From assembly GCA_029227215.1 (NCBI GenBank), contig JAQXZM010000034.1, forward strand, positions 1-40,244: DNA of 40,244 nt, read 5' to 3'. Shown piece after piece: positions 28,112-37,317 of this stretch. Made by a program: the position numbers and the translations under genes. The notes beneath the pieces are model-generated. The model made no database searches. It saw only the letters and a list, made by a program, of their open reading frames with translations, and was not told the DNA's origin. This stretch comes from Bifidobacteriaceae bacterium (GTDB taxonomy: Bacteria; Actinomycetota; Actinomycetes; Actinomycetales; Bifidobacteriaceae). Every line of letters begins with the position of its first letter. Position 1 is the first letter of the stretch.

Positions 28112-28431
28112 TTTCCGTTTCTTAATCGGATCGTATATCGAAATTGACCAATGGCAGGGACCGATTCCTGGGATACTGTTTCGACGGGTTCTCGCATATC
28201 GAAGAATCGTCCCCTGCGGGCAATATCTGTTAAGGCAGAACCGAATCCTCCGAGAATGAAACACGACGAACATACCATGGTTCCAATAACGAATGTCTGG
28301 TTAATGGTGCCATCGTAAGTGAGCGCTGCTAAACGATAGAATCGCCTAAGGTTGGAAATCGCTAAGTGCATTTGGGAATCGCACAGAGCGGTAATACTGT
28401 CCAGCCGAAAAGGAATATGGAAGTGATAGAT

Positions 28432-29535
28432 ATGAAAAGAGTACTTGTAATCGGAATGACAGACAATCCTGGTGGCATGGAATCGGTCATTATGGCTTAT
28501 TACAGAGCTCTCGATAAGAATCGTGTCCAATGTGATTTTCTGGCAAATACTTCCCGCATTGCTTACGAAGATGAAATCTGCGGCTTGGGAGGACATGTAT
28601 ATCATCTCCCGCCTAGGCATACACATCCTTATTCGTTCTATCGTGCATTAAGACGTTTTTTTACGGATAATGCTACGAAATATACGGCGATTTGGGAGAA
28701 TGAATGCTCTCTCGCGAACATCAGTTACCTGTCGTACGCGAAGCGCTATGGCATCTCCAAACGAATTATCCATTGCCATAATTCTCAAAACGGTGAAGGC
28801 TTCATTCGTGGTGTCCTCCATTGTATTAATAGACATAGAATCCGCCATATTGCGACGACCTTTTGGTCTTGTTCCGACAAAGCCTCCGTTTGGTTTTTCG
28901 GGGATGATTTTGCGTCTCTTCCGAGTTATCGGTGTATTCCAAATGCAATTGATACGGAGCGTTTTGCCTTTGACCCATCTGCGCGAGAAAGAATCAGAAA
29001 GCGACTTGGCCTAAGTGAACAGACGATACTTGTGGGCAATGTCGGTCGTTTTGTTCCTCAGAAGAACCAATCGCAATTACTAGATATTTTTGCCCATATG
29101 CGCCAAAGGAATCACCGCTATTCTCTTGTGCTTATCGGCCAGGGAATTCTTGCAGATGAGCTACGCAAAAAGGTTGAAGCGCTGGATCTGTCTAGCAGTG
29201 TTGTCTTCCTAGGCACTGTGCGCGAAGTGGAGTTCTATTATGATGCAATGGATTTGTTCTTGTTCCCTTCGCTCTTTGAAGGTTTACCTGTTGCTCCGAT
29301 AGAGGCGCAATGCGCAGGTCTCCCAATTGTTTTCTCGGATCGCTGCCCAGCTAACGCCAATATTGATACTGAGAAGAATCTAGTGATCGATATCAGCGAA
29401 AGCGCAGATAGCTTGGCGGGGGAAATTGACAGCTGGTTTTCTTCGATGCCTAACAACCGTGCATCAAAAGTACCTACATCAATATACTCTATGTCGGCTC
29501 AGATTGATGCATTTACTTCAGAGCTTATTGGATAG
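28432..29535 (+). CDS. Glycosyltransferase family 4-like
   Basis: ILVGNVGRFVPQKNQSQLLDIFAHM, FLFPSLFEGLPVAPIEAQCAGLPIVFSD; internal ATG 28432 (MKRVLVIGMTDNPGGMESVIM). Confidence 0.93.
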   Translation: MKRVLVIGMTDNPGGMESVIMAYYRALDKNRVQCDFLANTSRIAYEDEICGLGGHVYHLPPRHTHPYSFYRALRRFFTDNATKYTAIWENECSLANISYLSYAKRYGISKRIIHCHNSQNGEGFIRGVLHCINRHRIRHIATTFWSCSDKASVWFFGDDFASLPSYRCIPNAIDTERFAFDPSARERIRKRLGLSEQTILVGNVGRFVPQKNQSQLLDIFAHMRQRNHRYSLVLIGQGILADELRKKVEALDLSSSVVFLGTVREVEFYYDAMDLFLFPSLFEGLPVAPIEAQCAGLPIVFSDRCPANANIDTEKNLVIDISESADSLAGEIDSWFSSMPNNRASKVPTSIYSMSAQIDAFTSELIG

Positions 29536-29652
29536 CATGTTGTTGTGTTCTCTAAAGGCCGTGGCGTCAGATATAGATAACGCTACCTTCCCAAGTCTTT
29601 GCGCGCATGGAGCGCTTTCTAAGCGTAAAAACCTAACGCGTGTCTCAATAAA

Positions 29653-30648
29653 TTGATATTGCCAAATGGGGTATTAGTGAAAGAACAGCCGATAGTCAGT
29701 GTGGTGGTGCCGGTGCATAACGGTGAGCGTTATCTGCGCGCATGCCTTACGAGCATTGCTCGCCAAACCTACTCCTTTCTTGATGTCATCATAATAGACG
29801 ATGGCTCAACCGACAGTTCTAACAAAATCGCAACTAGTTTTGCTAACAGTGACAGTCGCTTTAAGGTTATTCGGGAAAAGAATGGCGGACCATCGAAAGC
29901 GAGGAATAGGGGGTTGGCACTAGCAACTGGCCGATACCTACAATTTGTTGATGCCGATGATTTATTGGAACCCGAAGCGGTAGAAAATCTGGTATCAATT
30001 GCGGAGGAATCGAACGCTGATCTGGTGTGCTTTGGTTTCCAGGCCTTTAACGACGATGGTTTGCTCTCAAGATCTGCTTATTTGAGAGGGACATTTCCGC
30101 AAGAAAAACGAAGCGATGGGACGGAATGCCTCATGCAAATATACTCTGGAAACCTTGGTTATTTTTCATGGGCGTTTTTCTATAGACTTGCAGCTATTAA
30201 GCAGTGTGAGATGCGTTATCCTGAAAGCCTATGCCTGCTTGAAGATGCGTTAATGTTGAATCGTCTGTTACGACATAAACTTAATGTTGCATACCTCGAT
30301 AAGCCTTTGTACCGGTATCGTAAGGTTGACAATTCATTGAGTCATAGTTTTGATACGAAAAAAACTTCTGACGGGATTGAAGCAGTCGGCCAAATAATAG
30401 AGTTATGCCGCGAAGACGGGACTTTGCGTGATTTCGCTGTCTCAGGAATTGATTTGTTGCTTTATCTAGATGGAACACTGCCCCCGGTTCCAGCAACAAA
30501 GGCGCAACGTCTGCTGCGAAAGAGAATAAGGGAATTGCTCGTTCAACTTCTTCGGTGCGGTCACCTTAGCCGGATTCCATGGAAAACATCGATAAAAGCG
30601 ATTCTGTTGTATATAGGTGTCCTTGGTCCGCTTCGATCCCTTCTTTGA
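29653..30648 (+). CDS. Glycosyltransferase family 2
   Basis: PIVSVVVPVHNGERYLRACLTSIARQTYSFLDVIIIDDGSTDSS...FVDADDLLEP; start may be GTG 29677. Confidence 0.93.
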   Translation: MILPNGVLVKEQPIVSVVVPVHNGERYLRACLTSIARQTYSFLDVIIIDDGSTDSSNKIATSFANSDSRFKVIREKNGGPSKARNRGLALATGRYLQFVDADDLLEPEAVENLVSIAEESNADLVCFGFQAFNDDGLLSRSAYLRGTFPQEKRSDGTECLMQIYSGNLGYFSWAFFYRLAAIKQCEMRYPESLCLLEDALMLNRLLRHKLNVAYLDKPLYRYRKVDNSLSHSFDTKKTSDGIEAVGQIIELCREDGTLRDFAVSGIDLLLYLDGTLPPVPATKAQRLLRKRIRELLVQLLRCGHLSRIPWKTSIKAILLYIGVLGPLRSLL

Positions 30649-30745
30649 CAATTGAGTCTGAAAAATCAGATAGAGATTATTGATGACGTTAATCGAACAT
30701 CCGCTGTCGGCAGATGCACTTATCCTTATGTAGGTATTTAGTGCA

Positions 30746-31633
30746 ATGCAGAGCGGGAATCGGGGTGTTGGTTATGGGGTGGAAGGTACGTTGACTGCGA
30801 AGAATTCTACTGTGACGACAGTTGGAGTTGGCGGCACCATTTGTGTCGCGGTGGCGTCGCACAAGGCGTATCGCATGCCGGCCGACAGCATGTACATGCC
30901 TCTCCACGTGGGCAAGGCGGCGCACCCGGACGTGGACCTCGGCGCCGCGTTCGTGACGGACGATACGGGCGACAACATCTCTGACCTCAACAACTACTAT
31001 TCGGAGCTCACGGGACTGTACTGGCTGTGGAAGAACAAGCACACGCCCTACAAGGGGCTGGCGCACTACCGCCGCCACTTCGAGACGAAGAATGTGGCGA
31101 CGCGCCTTGGCAAGCGCGATCGCTTCGACAAGGTGGTGGGGCACGAGGAGGCGCTCGCGGCGCTGCATGACTGCGACATCATCCTGCCGCGCCATCGCAA
31201 CTATGTGATTGAGACCGTGTACAGCCATTACGCGCACACGTTCGACGCCCGTCAGCTGCATGAGATGCGCAAGATCCTGCAGGCGCAGCAGCCGGAGTAC
31301 GTGGCGGCGTTCGACACCGTGATGCGTGGTACGAAGGCGCATATGTTCAATATGATGATCATGAGCGAGGAGCGGTTCGATGAGTACTGCGCGTGGTTGT
31401 TCCCGTTGCTGTTCGAGCTGCAGAAGCGTATCGACCCGGCGCAGTACGACGCGTTCAACGCGCGTTACCCGGGCCGCGTGAGCGAGATGATGCTCGACGT
31501 GTGGCTGTTCACGAACGGCTACGCTTACAAGGAGTTCCCGGTCATCAGCCCCGAGCCGGTCAACTGGGTGAAGAAGGGCAGCGCCTTCCTCGCGGCGAAG
31601 TTCGGCGGCAACAAATACAGCAAGAGCTTCTAA
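30746..31633 (+). CDS. DUF4422 domain glycosyltransferase
   Basis: ICVAVASHKAYRMPADSMYMPLHVGKAA...GLYWLWKNKHTPYKGLAHYRRHF...DCDIILPRHRNYVIETVYSHYAHTF. Confidence 0.9.
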   Translation: MQSGNRGVGYGVEGTLTAKNSTVTTVGVGGTICVAVASHKAYRMPADSMYMPLHVGKAAHPDVDLGAAFVTDDTGDNISDLNNYYSELTGLYWLWKNKHTPYKGLAHYRRHFETKNVATRLGKRDRFDKVVGHEEALAALHDCDIILPRHRNYVIETVYSHYAHTFDARQLHEMRKILQAQQPEYVAAFDTVMRGTKAHMFNMMIMSEERFDEYCAWLFPLLFELQKRIDPAQYDAFNARYPGRVSEMMLDVWLFTNGYAYKEFPVISPEPVNWVKKGSAFLAAKFGGNKYSKSF

Positions 31634-31656
31634 TAACAATAACAGGGAGTGTAATT

Positions 31657-32952
31657 ATGCCGAGGAAGGGCTCAATACTGGAGTGCGTATCTGTCATACT
31701 ATTAATATTGTGCGCTCATAGCGTCTATTTCAAACACTCGACAACGTTCTCTGCTTTATTGGAAGCAGCACTCTTTTTTTCTTTCTTTCTGCTGGTCTTG
31801 CGGAGGACGGATCCGTATCGCTTGCTTCGCGTGCTTTCGCCTGGGTTGTTTCTCTCGGCCTTATCCTCTTTCGTCCTGGTTGCTGAAATCCTATTTGGTA
31901 ATGACTTTGTTCCTGGGTATTTGCTTCAGCGAATAATGCTATTATGTTTGATTTTGCCGATAGCTGTAGTTTATTTTTCTATAAGCGGTAAAGAATATAT
32001 ATGTAGCGTGTATCTTCCTCTTTGCACTCAGTTGTCTTCTGTTTTATGTGGAATTGGTCTCTGTTTATGGTTAGCAGGCACATTGCACTTAATACAGCCG
32101 AGTTTTGTATTGCCGGTTCAATGGGGAGGTCCTCAAAGATATCGTTCTTACTTCGGTCTTGTCTGCTTGACGCAATTGCAGATTGGAATGCATGGAGTTT
32201 GGCGATTCACTTCTATTTTTGTTGAAGCACCTTTGGCTGGCTTCTTTATTCTCACGATGCTTGCTTTTGAGCTATTCCTATGTAGCAAAACTCATTGGCG
32301 GCGTTGCGTAGTGTTTGTCATTGCTGCAGTATGTACATTCTCTACAACGACGATTGTGCTTCTTCCTATCTTATTGGCTGGCTATGCTCTTACGAACCCA
32401 TCAATAAAGTACTGGTTTAGACATAGTGCATTTCAGACTTATGCGAAAGTTCTATTTGTTGTCGCTATCGCTGTCTGTATACCTCTTTGGGGCCATTATG
32501 CTGTCTCTCATAAATCCAATGTCGCATCAACGACAGCGCATATTTCTCAGACAGCCCAAGGTCTCAACTCTTTTCTCGATAGTCCCATTGTGGGGAAGGG
32601 AATCGGGAATTACACTGCGGCTTTTGCTGATGGCGGACAGACAAGTGGTCTCCTTTCGACTTTGGCTCAGGGCGGATTGTTACTTGCGATACCGTATTTA
32701 TTGCCCATTTTTACTGGTTTTGCTCATGCCATTAAAAGCCGGAACATTCAGGGGCTTATTTTTGTAGTCTTTATTTCGGTTGAGTTTGCAATTGTTTTTA
32801 TAGATAGTAGTTGCTTATTCTGTATTGCACTTGCACTTTTATATTCATGGAAATTAACATCTAGAACGAATGATATTTACTCATCAGTTAGGGATATCTG
32901 CATTTCCTCACCCATAGCTCGAACTGTTGCATCTCGTGACGGTAACAGCTGA
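31657..32952 (+). CDS. Wzy/O-antigen ligase-like polysaccharide polymerase
   Basis: About 10 hydrophobic segments; LNSFLDSPIVGKGIGNYTAAFADGGQTSGLLSTLAQGGLLL; internal ATG 31657 with RBS cagggag. Confidence 0.8.
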   Translation: MPRKGSILECVSVILLILCAHSVYFKHSTTFSALLEAALFFSFFLLVLRRTDPYRLLRVLSPGLFLSALSSFVLVAEILFGNDFVPGYLLQRIMLLCLILPIAVVYFSISGKEYICSVYLPLCTQLSSVLCGIGLCLWLAGTLHLIQPSFVLPVQWGGPQRYRSYFGLVCLTQLQIGMHGVWRFTSIFVEAPLAGFFILTMLAFELFLCSKTHWRRCVVFVIAAVCTFSTTTIVLLPILLAGYALTNPSIKYWFRHSAFQTYAKVLFVVAIAVCIPLWGHYAVSHKSNVASTTAHISQTAQGLNSFLDSPIVGKGIGNYTAAFADGGQTSGLLSTLAQGGLLLAIPYLLPIFTGFAHAIKSRNIQGLIFVVFISVEFAIVFIDSSCLFCIALALLYSWKLTSRTNDIYSSVRDICISSPIARTVASRDGNS

Positions 32953-32970
32953 AGAAAATCAATCCAAGGA

Positions 32971-34053
32971 ATGTCTAAATTGATAAGTCCATCAATGCAA
33001 CTTGAGTCGTCGTGCTTACCACCTGAGGTAAGCATCATAATTCCTGTTTACAAAACGGATTCTAGGCAGGTGCAACGAGCTGTCGATAGCGCGCTGGCTC
33101 AGGATTCCGAAACTACGCACGTCGAAGTTATAGTGGTTTTTGATGGTTGGTCGGCACGCTATGCGTCACTATTCTCTAGTTTGCAACGACATCCAAATAT
33201 ACAAGCAGTGCAGCAGGAGCACGCTGGCGTTTCGTCGGCGCGCAACTATGGTATGGAATTGGCGCGTGGTGAATGGCTGATGTTCCTAGATGCAGATGAC
33301 TATTTGCCCGAGCATGTTGTAGATGGCTATTTTACATTTCTGCGAGAGCATAATTGCGATGTGGTGATGGGGGCATATCAGGCTTGGCTTAATCCCTCAA
33401 AGCATGAGACACATGAATACTGCAATGGCGACACAATATTCGAAGAAAGCAGTTTGGCTCGAGTCCAGGTGGATTCCATCCGCCCTCAGCGCGGGATATC
33501 GCTTGTTTGGGGACGTATCTATCGAAGAGAAATCATCGTCAAGAACAAGCTTTCCTTTAGGACAGACGTTCACTTTGGTGAGGATGCTCTCTTTAATTTT
33601 CTCTTTTTTCAGCATTCACAGAAAATCGGATATATGGACTCGCTAGTCTATGAGTACTGCAGGAACTCAGCTTCAACTGTCCGTAGTTTTTCGTCAGACT
33701 ATCTAATTAGGATGGAAGAATCTCTTAAGGCGATGCGAGAAGAACTAGCGGATTGTATCAATCTACCAGAATTTGCTAGTGCTTATAACGATTATGTATT
33801 GTTCCATCTATCTGTGCTTATTGTGAATTACGTATTCAATCCAGATTCGCAGTGGGAAAGACGCGAACGTGAGGAGATTTTCACGAAGATTCTTACAACT
33901 CCGGTTTTTGCAGATGCATTGGGTAAGTTTTCTTTGCGCAATTCTGGTTTTTCTGTGACACGAACGATTGCACTATTCGCAATGAAGCACCGGTTGTACT
34001 GGGGCTGCCAAGGGATTGCTTATGTAAGGCACAAGCAATTCGCAAACTCATAA
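32971..34053 (+). CDS. Glycosyltransferase family 2
   Basis: EVSIIIPVYKTDSRQVQRAVDSALAQD...VSSARNYGMELARGEWLMFLDADDYL. Confidence 0.93.
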   Translation: MSKLISPSMQLESSCLPPEVSIIIPVYKTDSRQVQRAVDSALAQDSETTHVEVIVVFDGWSARYASLFSSLQRHPNIQAVQQEHAGVSSARNYGMELARGEWLMFLDADDYLPEHVVDGYFTFLREHNCDVVMGAYQAWLNPSKHETHEYCNGDTIFEESSLARVQVDSIRPQRGISLVWGRIYRREIIVKNKLSFRTDVHFGEDALFNFLFFQHSQKIGYMDSLVYEYCRNSASTVRSFSSDYLIRMEESLKAMREELADCINLPEFASAYNDYVLFHLSVLIVNYVFNPDSQWERREREEIFTKILTTPVFADALGKFSLRNSGFSVTRTIALFAMKHRLYWGCQGIAYVRHKQFANS

Positions 34054-34135
34054 TTATACGATAATGACCTATAGGAGTTTATGAAATAGTTCGGCCTTTC
34101 GCTATTTGGTGTGGGTGACTCGGTTACCGGCATGG

Positions 34136-34530
34136 TCATGCGGTGACCGCCTCGAGGTCGAGCTTGCTGCATGTCAGGTAGGTCATGGTGCTGAAGTAAT
34201 CCATGTTGCGGAAGCCGCGGGCGCGTGTCTTGAGGTGCTGGATGACGCTGTTGAGTCCTTCGAGCAGCGCGTTGGTGCGCCGGTGGTCGAAGTAGGCGAG
34301 GATGTCGTCCCAGTGGCGGCGTATCAGGCGCGCGAACGACTTCATCGGCTCGAGCCGGGAGTGCATCATCCACGAGCACAGGCGCCCGAGCCCGTCCTCG
34401 GCCTCGGCGCGGGTGGCGCTGTCCTCGTAGATGTCCTGCAGCGTCTCGCGCATCTGGCAGGCGCGCGCGGTCCGCAGCCGCTGCAGCGTCAGGCTGCGCT
34501 TGGTCTCCAGCTTGTCTTTTGTCAAATTTA
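34136..34530 (-). pseudogene. ISL3-family transposase, C-terminal fragment
   Basis: LEPMKSFARLIRRHWDDILAYFDHRRTNALLEGLNSVIQHLKTRARGFRNMDYFSTMTYL; N-terminal two thirds missing. Confidence 0.85.
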
Positions 34531-34544
34531 TCTGCGTGTCGTCA

Positions 34545-34708
34545 TCAGTTGATTTGAACACCGTGGGCGTTCATTCTGGACGGGTTTGGCGATGGGGCTG
34601 GCTCCTTGGTTTTGTCTGGCTGTTTCATGAGGGCGTGTCTGTTGCGGTAGGACTCGCCCTTGAACCTGATGATCCTGCCGTGGTGGACGATGCGGTCTAT
34701 GGTAGTGT
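34545..34708 (-). pseudogene. IS21 helper ATPase IstB, C-terminal fragment
   Basis: My minus-strand translation gives IDRIVHHGRIIRFKGESYRNRHALMKQPDKTKEP...stop, typical IstB C-terminus; cut at IS256 end. Confidence 0.75.
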
Positions 34709-34753
34709 CCGATAAGTTGCGCACTTTCGACAGCGCGCGCCGTCGTACGGCTG

Positions 34754-35937
34754 TCAGTTCGCTGGGTTCAGGTTGTCATCGAGCCGGGACATGTCAAGGT
34801 AGCGGCGCGTGGACCACTCGTTGTCGGTGACGTAGCGGATCCTGGCGCAGACGAGCATCAGGGCGCTGTTGCCGTCCGGGAAACTGCCGACGACGCGCGT
34901 GCGGCGCCTTATCTCGCGGTCGGGGCGCTCGATCATGTTGTTCGTGCGGATCCTCGTCCGGTGCTCGGCGGGGAACTCATCGAGCAGGTAGGTGGTCGTC
35001 TCGCCGATGCCCTCGCGCAGGCACCTGGCGGCGGAGGCGAGCTTGCAGCCCTCCATCTCGCAGGCGACCTCCTCAGCCTTGGCAAGGGCCTTCTCCCGCG
35101 TCTCCATCGCGAACACGGCCTTGAGTGCGCGCGCGGCCCACGCCGAATGCCTGCTGCTGGTCTTTCCCAGCACGTTGCGCATGAAGTGCACCATGCACCG
35201 CTGGTATTTCGCCTCCGGCAGCATGGAGCCGACGGTGGACACCAGGCCGGCGCACCGGTCGCCCACGACCAGGCGCACGCCCTTCAGGCCGCGTTCGATC
35301 ATGGAGCGGACGAACGCCTCCCAGCTGGCGGCGTCCTCCTTCATGCCCTCGGCCACGCCGATGACCTCCCGGTGGCCGGTCGAGTCCACGCCGATGGCGA
35401 CGAGCACGCTCACGTTCTCCACGCTGCCGCCCCACGACCGCTTGTGCCACACGCCGTCCATGAACACGTACGGATCCCGCCCTCCAGCGGCCTGGTACGC
35501 CACCGCTCGATGTCCGCGTACACCTTCTTGAGCTTGTCGGACAGCGTCTGGGGCGCCATGCGCTCTCCCCACAGCAGCTGGCTGATGTCATCGACCTGGC
35601 GGGTGCTCACACCGGCCAGGTACATGTCCATGAGCGCCTCCTCGACGCTTTCCTCCCGCCGCCTGTAACGCTCGACCACGGCGGACTCGAACAGGGCGCC
35701 CTTGAGCTTGGGCACCCTCAGGGTGAGGGTGCCGGCCTTGGCGGTGAGCTTGCGCTCGTAGTGGCCGGCGCGGAAAGCCTTGCGCGAGCCGGAACGCTCG
35801 TAGCGCGCGGCGCCGGCGATCTGGTCGGCCTCCTCGTCGAGCATCGCGTTGAGGATCTCGGTGACCTTGTCGGTGACGAGCCGGTCGAGCCTGGTCTCGA
35901 ACATGTGCTGGTCGATCTGTATGATGTCTTCGGGCAT
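34754..35937 (-). pseudogene. IS256-family transposase, frameshifted
   Basis: N-part MPEDIIQIDQHMFETRLDRL...YADIERWRTRPLEGG and C-part DPYVFMDGVWHKRSWGGSVENVSVLVAIGVD... lie in different frames, joining near 35485 (GAGGGCGGGATCC). Confidence 0.88.
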
Positions 35938-35993
35938 GGTTGCGCCTCCTGTGTTTTCGTTTTTGTTTCGGCGAATGAAAACCATACACGGGA

Positions 35994-36127
35994 CGCGCGC
36001 CATGCCCTCCTGCTAGACAGGACGGGAGAACCGAAAGTGCGCAAGAATTCGGACGTTATCCGCGCGCCATGCCCTTCTGCTAGGCAAGGCGGGAAAACCG
36101 AAAGTGCGCAAGAATTCGGACGTTATC
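35994..36127. repeat. 67-bp tandem duplication of the IS256 right end
   Basis: 35994-36060 and 36061-36127: CGCGCGCCATGCCCTYCTGCTAG...CCGAAAGTGCGCAAGAATTCGGACGTTATC, ~5 differences. Confidence 0.92.
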
Positions 36128-36221
36128 TGTCTCAAATAGGGTTCAGTTCAGTTCCGATTCGATTGGCTATGCTTGTTAAGCAGGCGTTTTGCATTGTGGT
36201 TGTACCGAAAATCCTTGTTTT

Positions 36222-37264
36222 CTACTTGACGGGGCGCGGTTTGCCGATCGACCACCAAAGCCAGCGCTGGACGATTCGGTTCTCGATAGCGAGCAGTAAC
36301 AGAGCAGTCAATGTTACTGCTGCACCGACAGCGAACTGCACCAACCAGGGAAGAGCAGTTGCGTTTATTCCCAAGATGCGGAATACCAATAACTTGCAGA
36401 CATTCAAGGTCAGTGCGTTCAAGACATAGTAAACAAGGCTGTTTCTGCCAATTGATGAAAGGCTCTTGCTGTGTCCGATAAGAATGCTAAGGCCAATGAT
36501 AAGGAAAATGCCGGAGAGTGCTGCAAACATTCCAAGTATTATTCGACCGAATCCGTTGTGCCGAATAACAAACATTGCAGTAGGAGCTAACAAAGTTGCC
36601 GAGGTGAGGACGATCACAGCAGCGGACTTCCTTGGAGCAGAAAGTAGCCATGTTTTGGAGCAATACCCAAAACACATATAGCCAAGAACCTGCACACCTT
36701 GATCAGCGTCAAAAGGGAGCCCGACTAAACTCAAACCGTCATGGTAAATCGAATACAGCAACAAAGAAATAATGCCTATACAGAGAATGAAGAGCTTGCT
36801 GTTTTTCCCCTTCGATAATGACACTGTTCCATACATCAGCAATTCACCGACAAAATATGCCGTAAGAAACCATAATCCTTTGCCTAAGAACAATACATCG
36901 ATGAATTGCTTTCCAATATTCGCGTAATTTCTACCCGTTTGGAACTCCGCGTTCAGTTGCGGTAGCAATAATACGGCAATAGGTTTTGCTAAAAAGTAAC
37001 AGGAATATATGTAGTATGGAATTAGTAATGTTTTTGCTTTTTTCTTTGCGAATGCAAAGAAATCCTCATCTTCCTTCCGATGGAACGTTACCCCCCTAGG
37101 AAGAAGAATAGAGGCATATGAAACATATATATTGTTCCAATTAATGAGTCGATGGCGGGGAGCCACACGCTCTCTCCGTCTCCGTTGCGAAGATGTCCGA
37201 AACTGACTAGGACAATGCCTAGTCCCTTCGCAATATCGATCCACTCAATTCGATTCCGCTTCAA
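36222..37264 (-). pseudogene. Acyltransferase family 3 membrane protein, frameshifted at G6 tract
   Basis: Minus-strand reading from TTG 37264: MKRNRIEWIDIAKGLGIVLVSFGHLRNGDGESVWLPAIDSLIGTIYMFHMPLFFFLGG*; continues in another frame as VTFHRKEDEDFFAFAKKKAKTLLIPYYIYS... Confidence 0.9.
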
Positions 37265-37317
37265 ATCGGACCCCCTATCCTGAGCATGTAAGTTAAACCA
37301 GTGTAGCTTTCAGGACT

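Larger units (their letters stand above)
34706..36127 (-). mobile_element. IS256-family insertion sequence
   Basis: Ends GTCCGATAAGTTGCGCACTTTCGAC (left) and reverse complement of ACCGAAAGTGCGCAAGAATTCGGAC (right) match; transposase inside. Confidence 0.85.

Noticed and set aside
34690-36140. Target-site duplication of IS256
   Set aside because: Flanks (CTATGGTA left; GTTATCTG or GTTATCCG right) do not match as an 8-bp direct repeat.
36222-37244. ORF-track start MDRYCEGTRHCPSQF... for the acyltransferase
   Set aside because: N-terminal part is the wrong frame; the real N-terminus lies in the adjacent frame upstream of the G6 tract.
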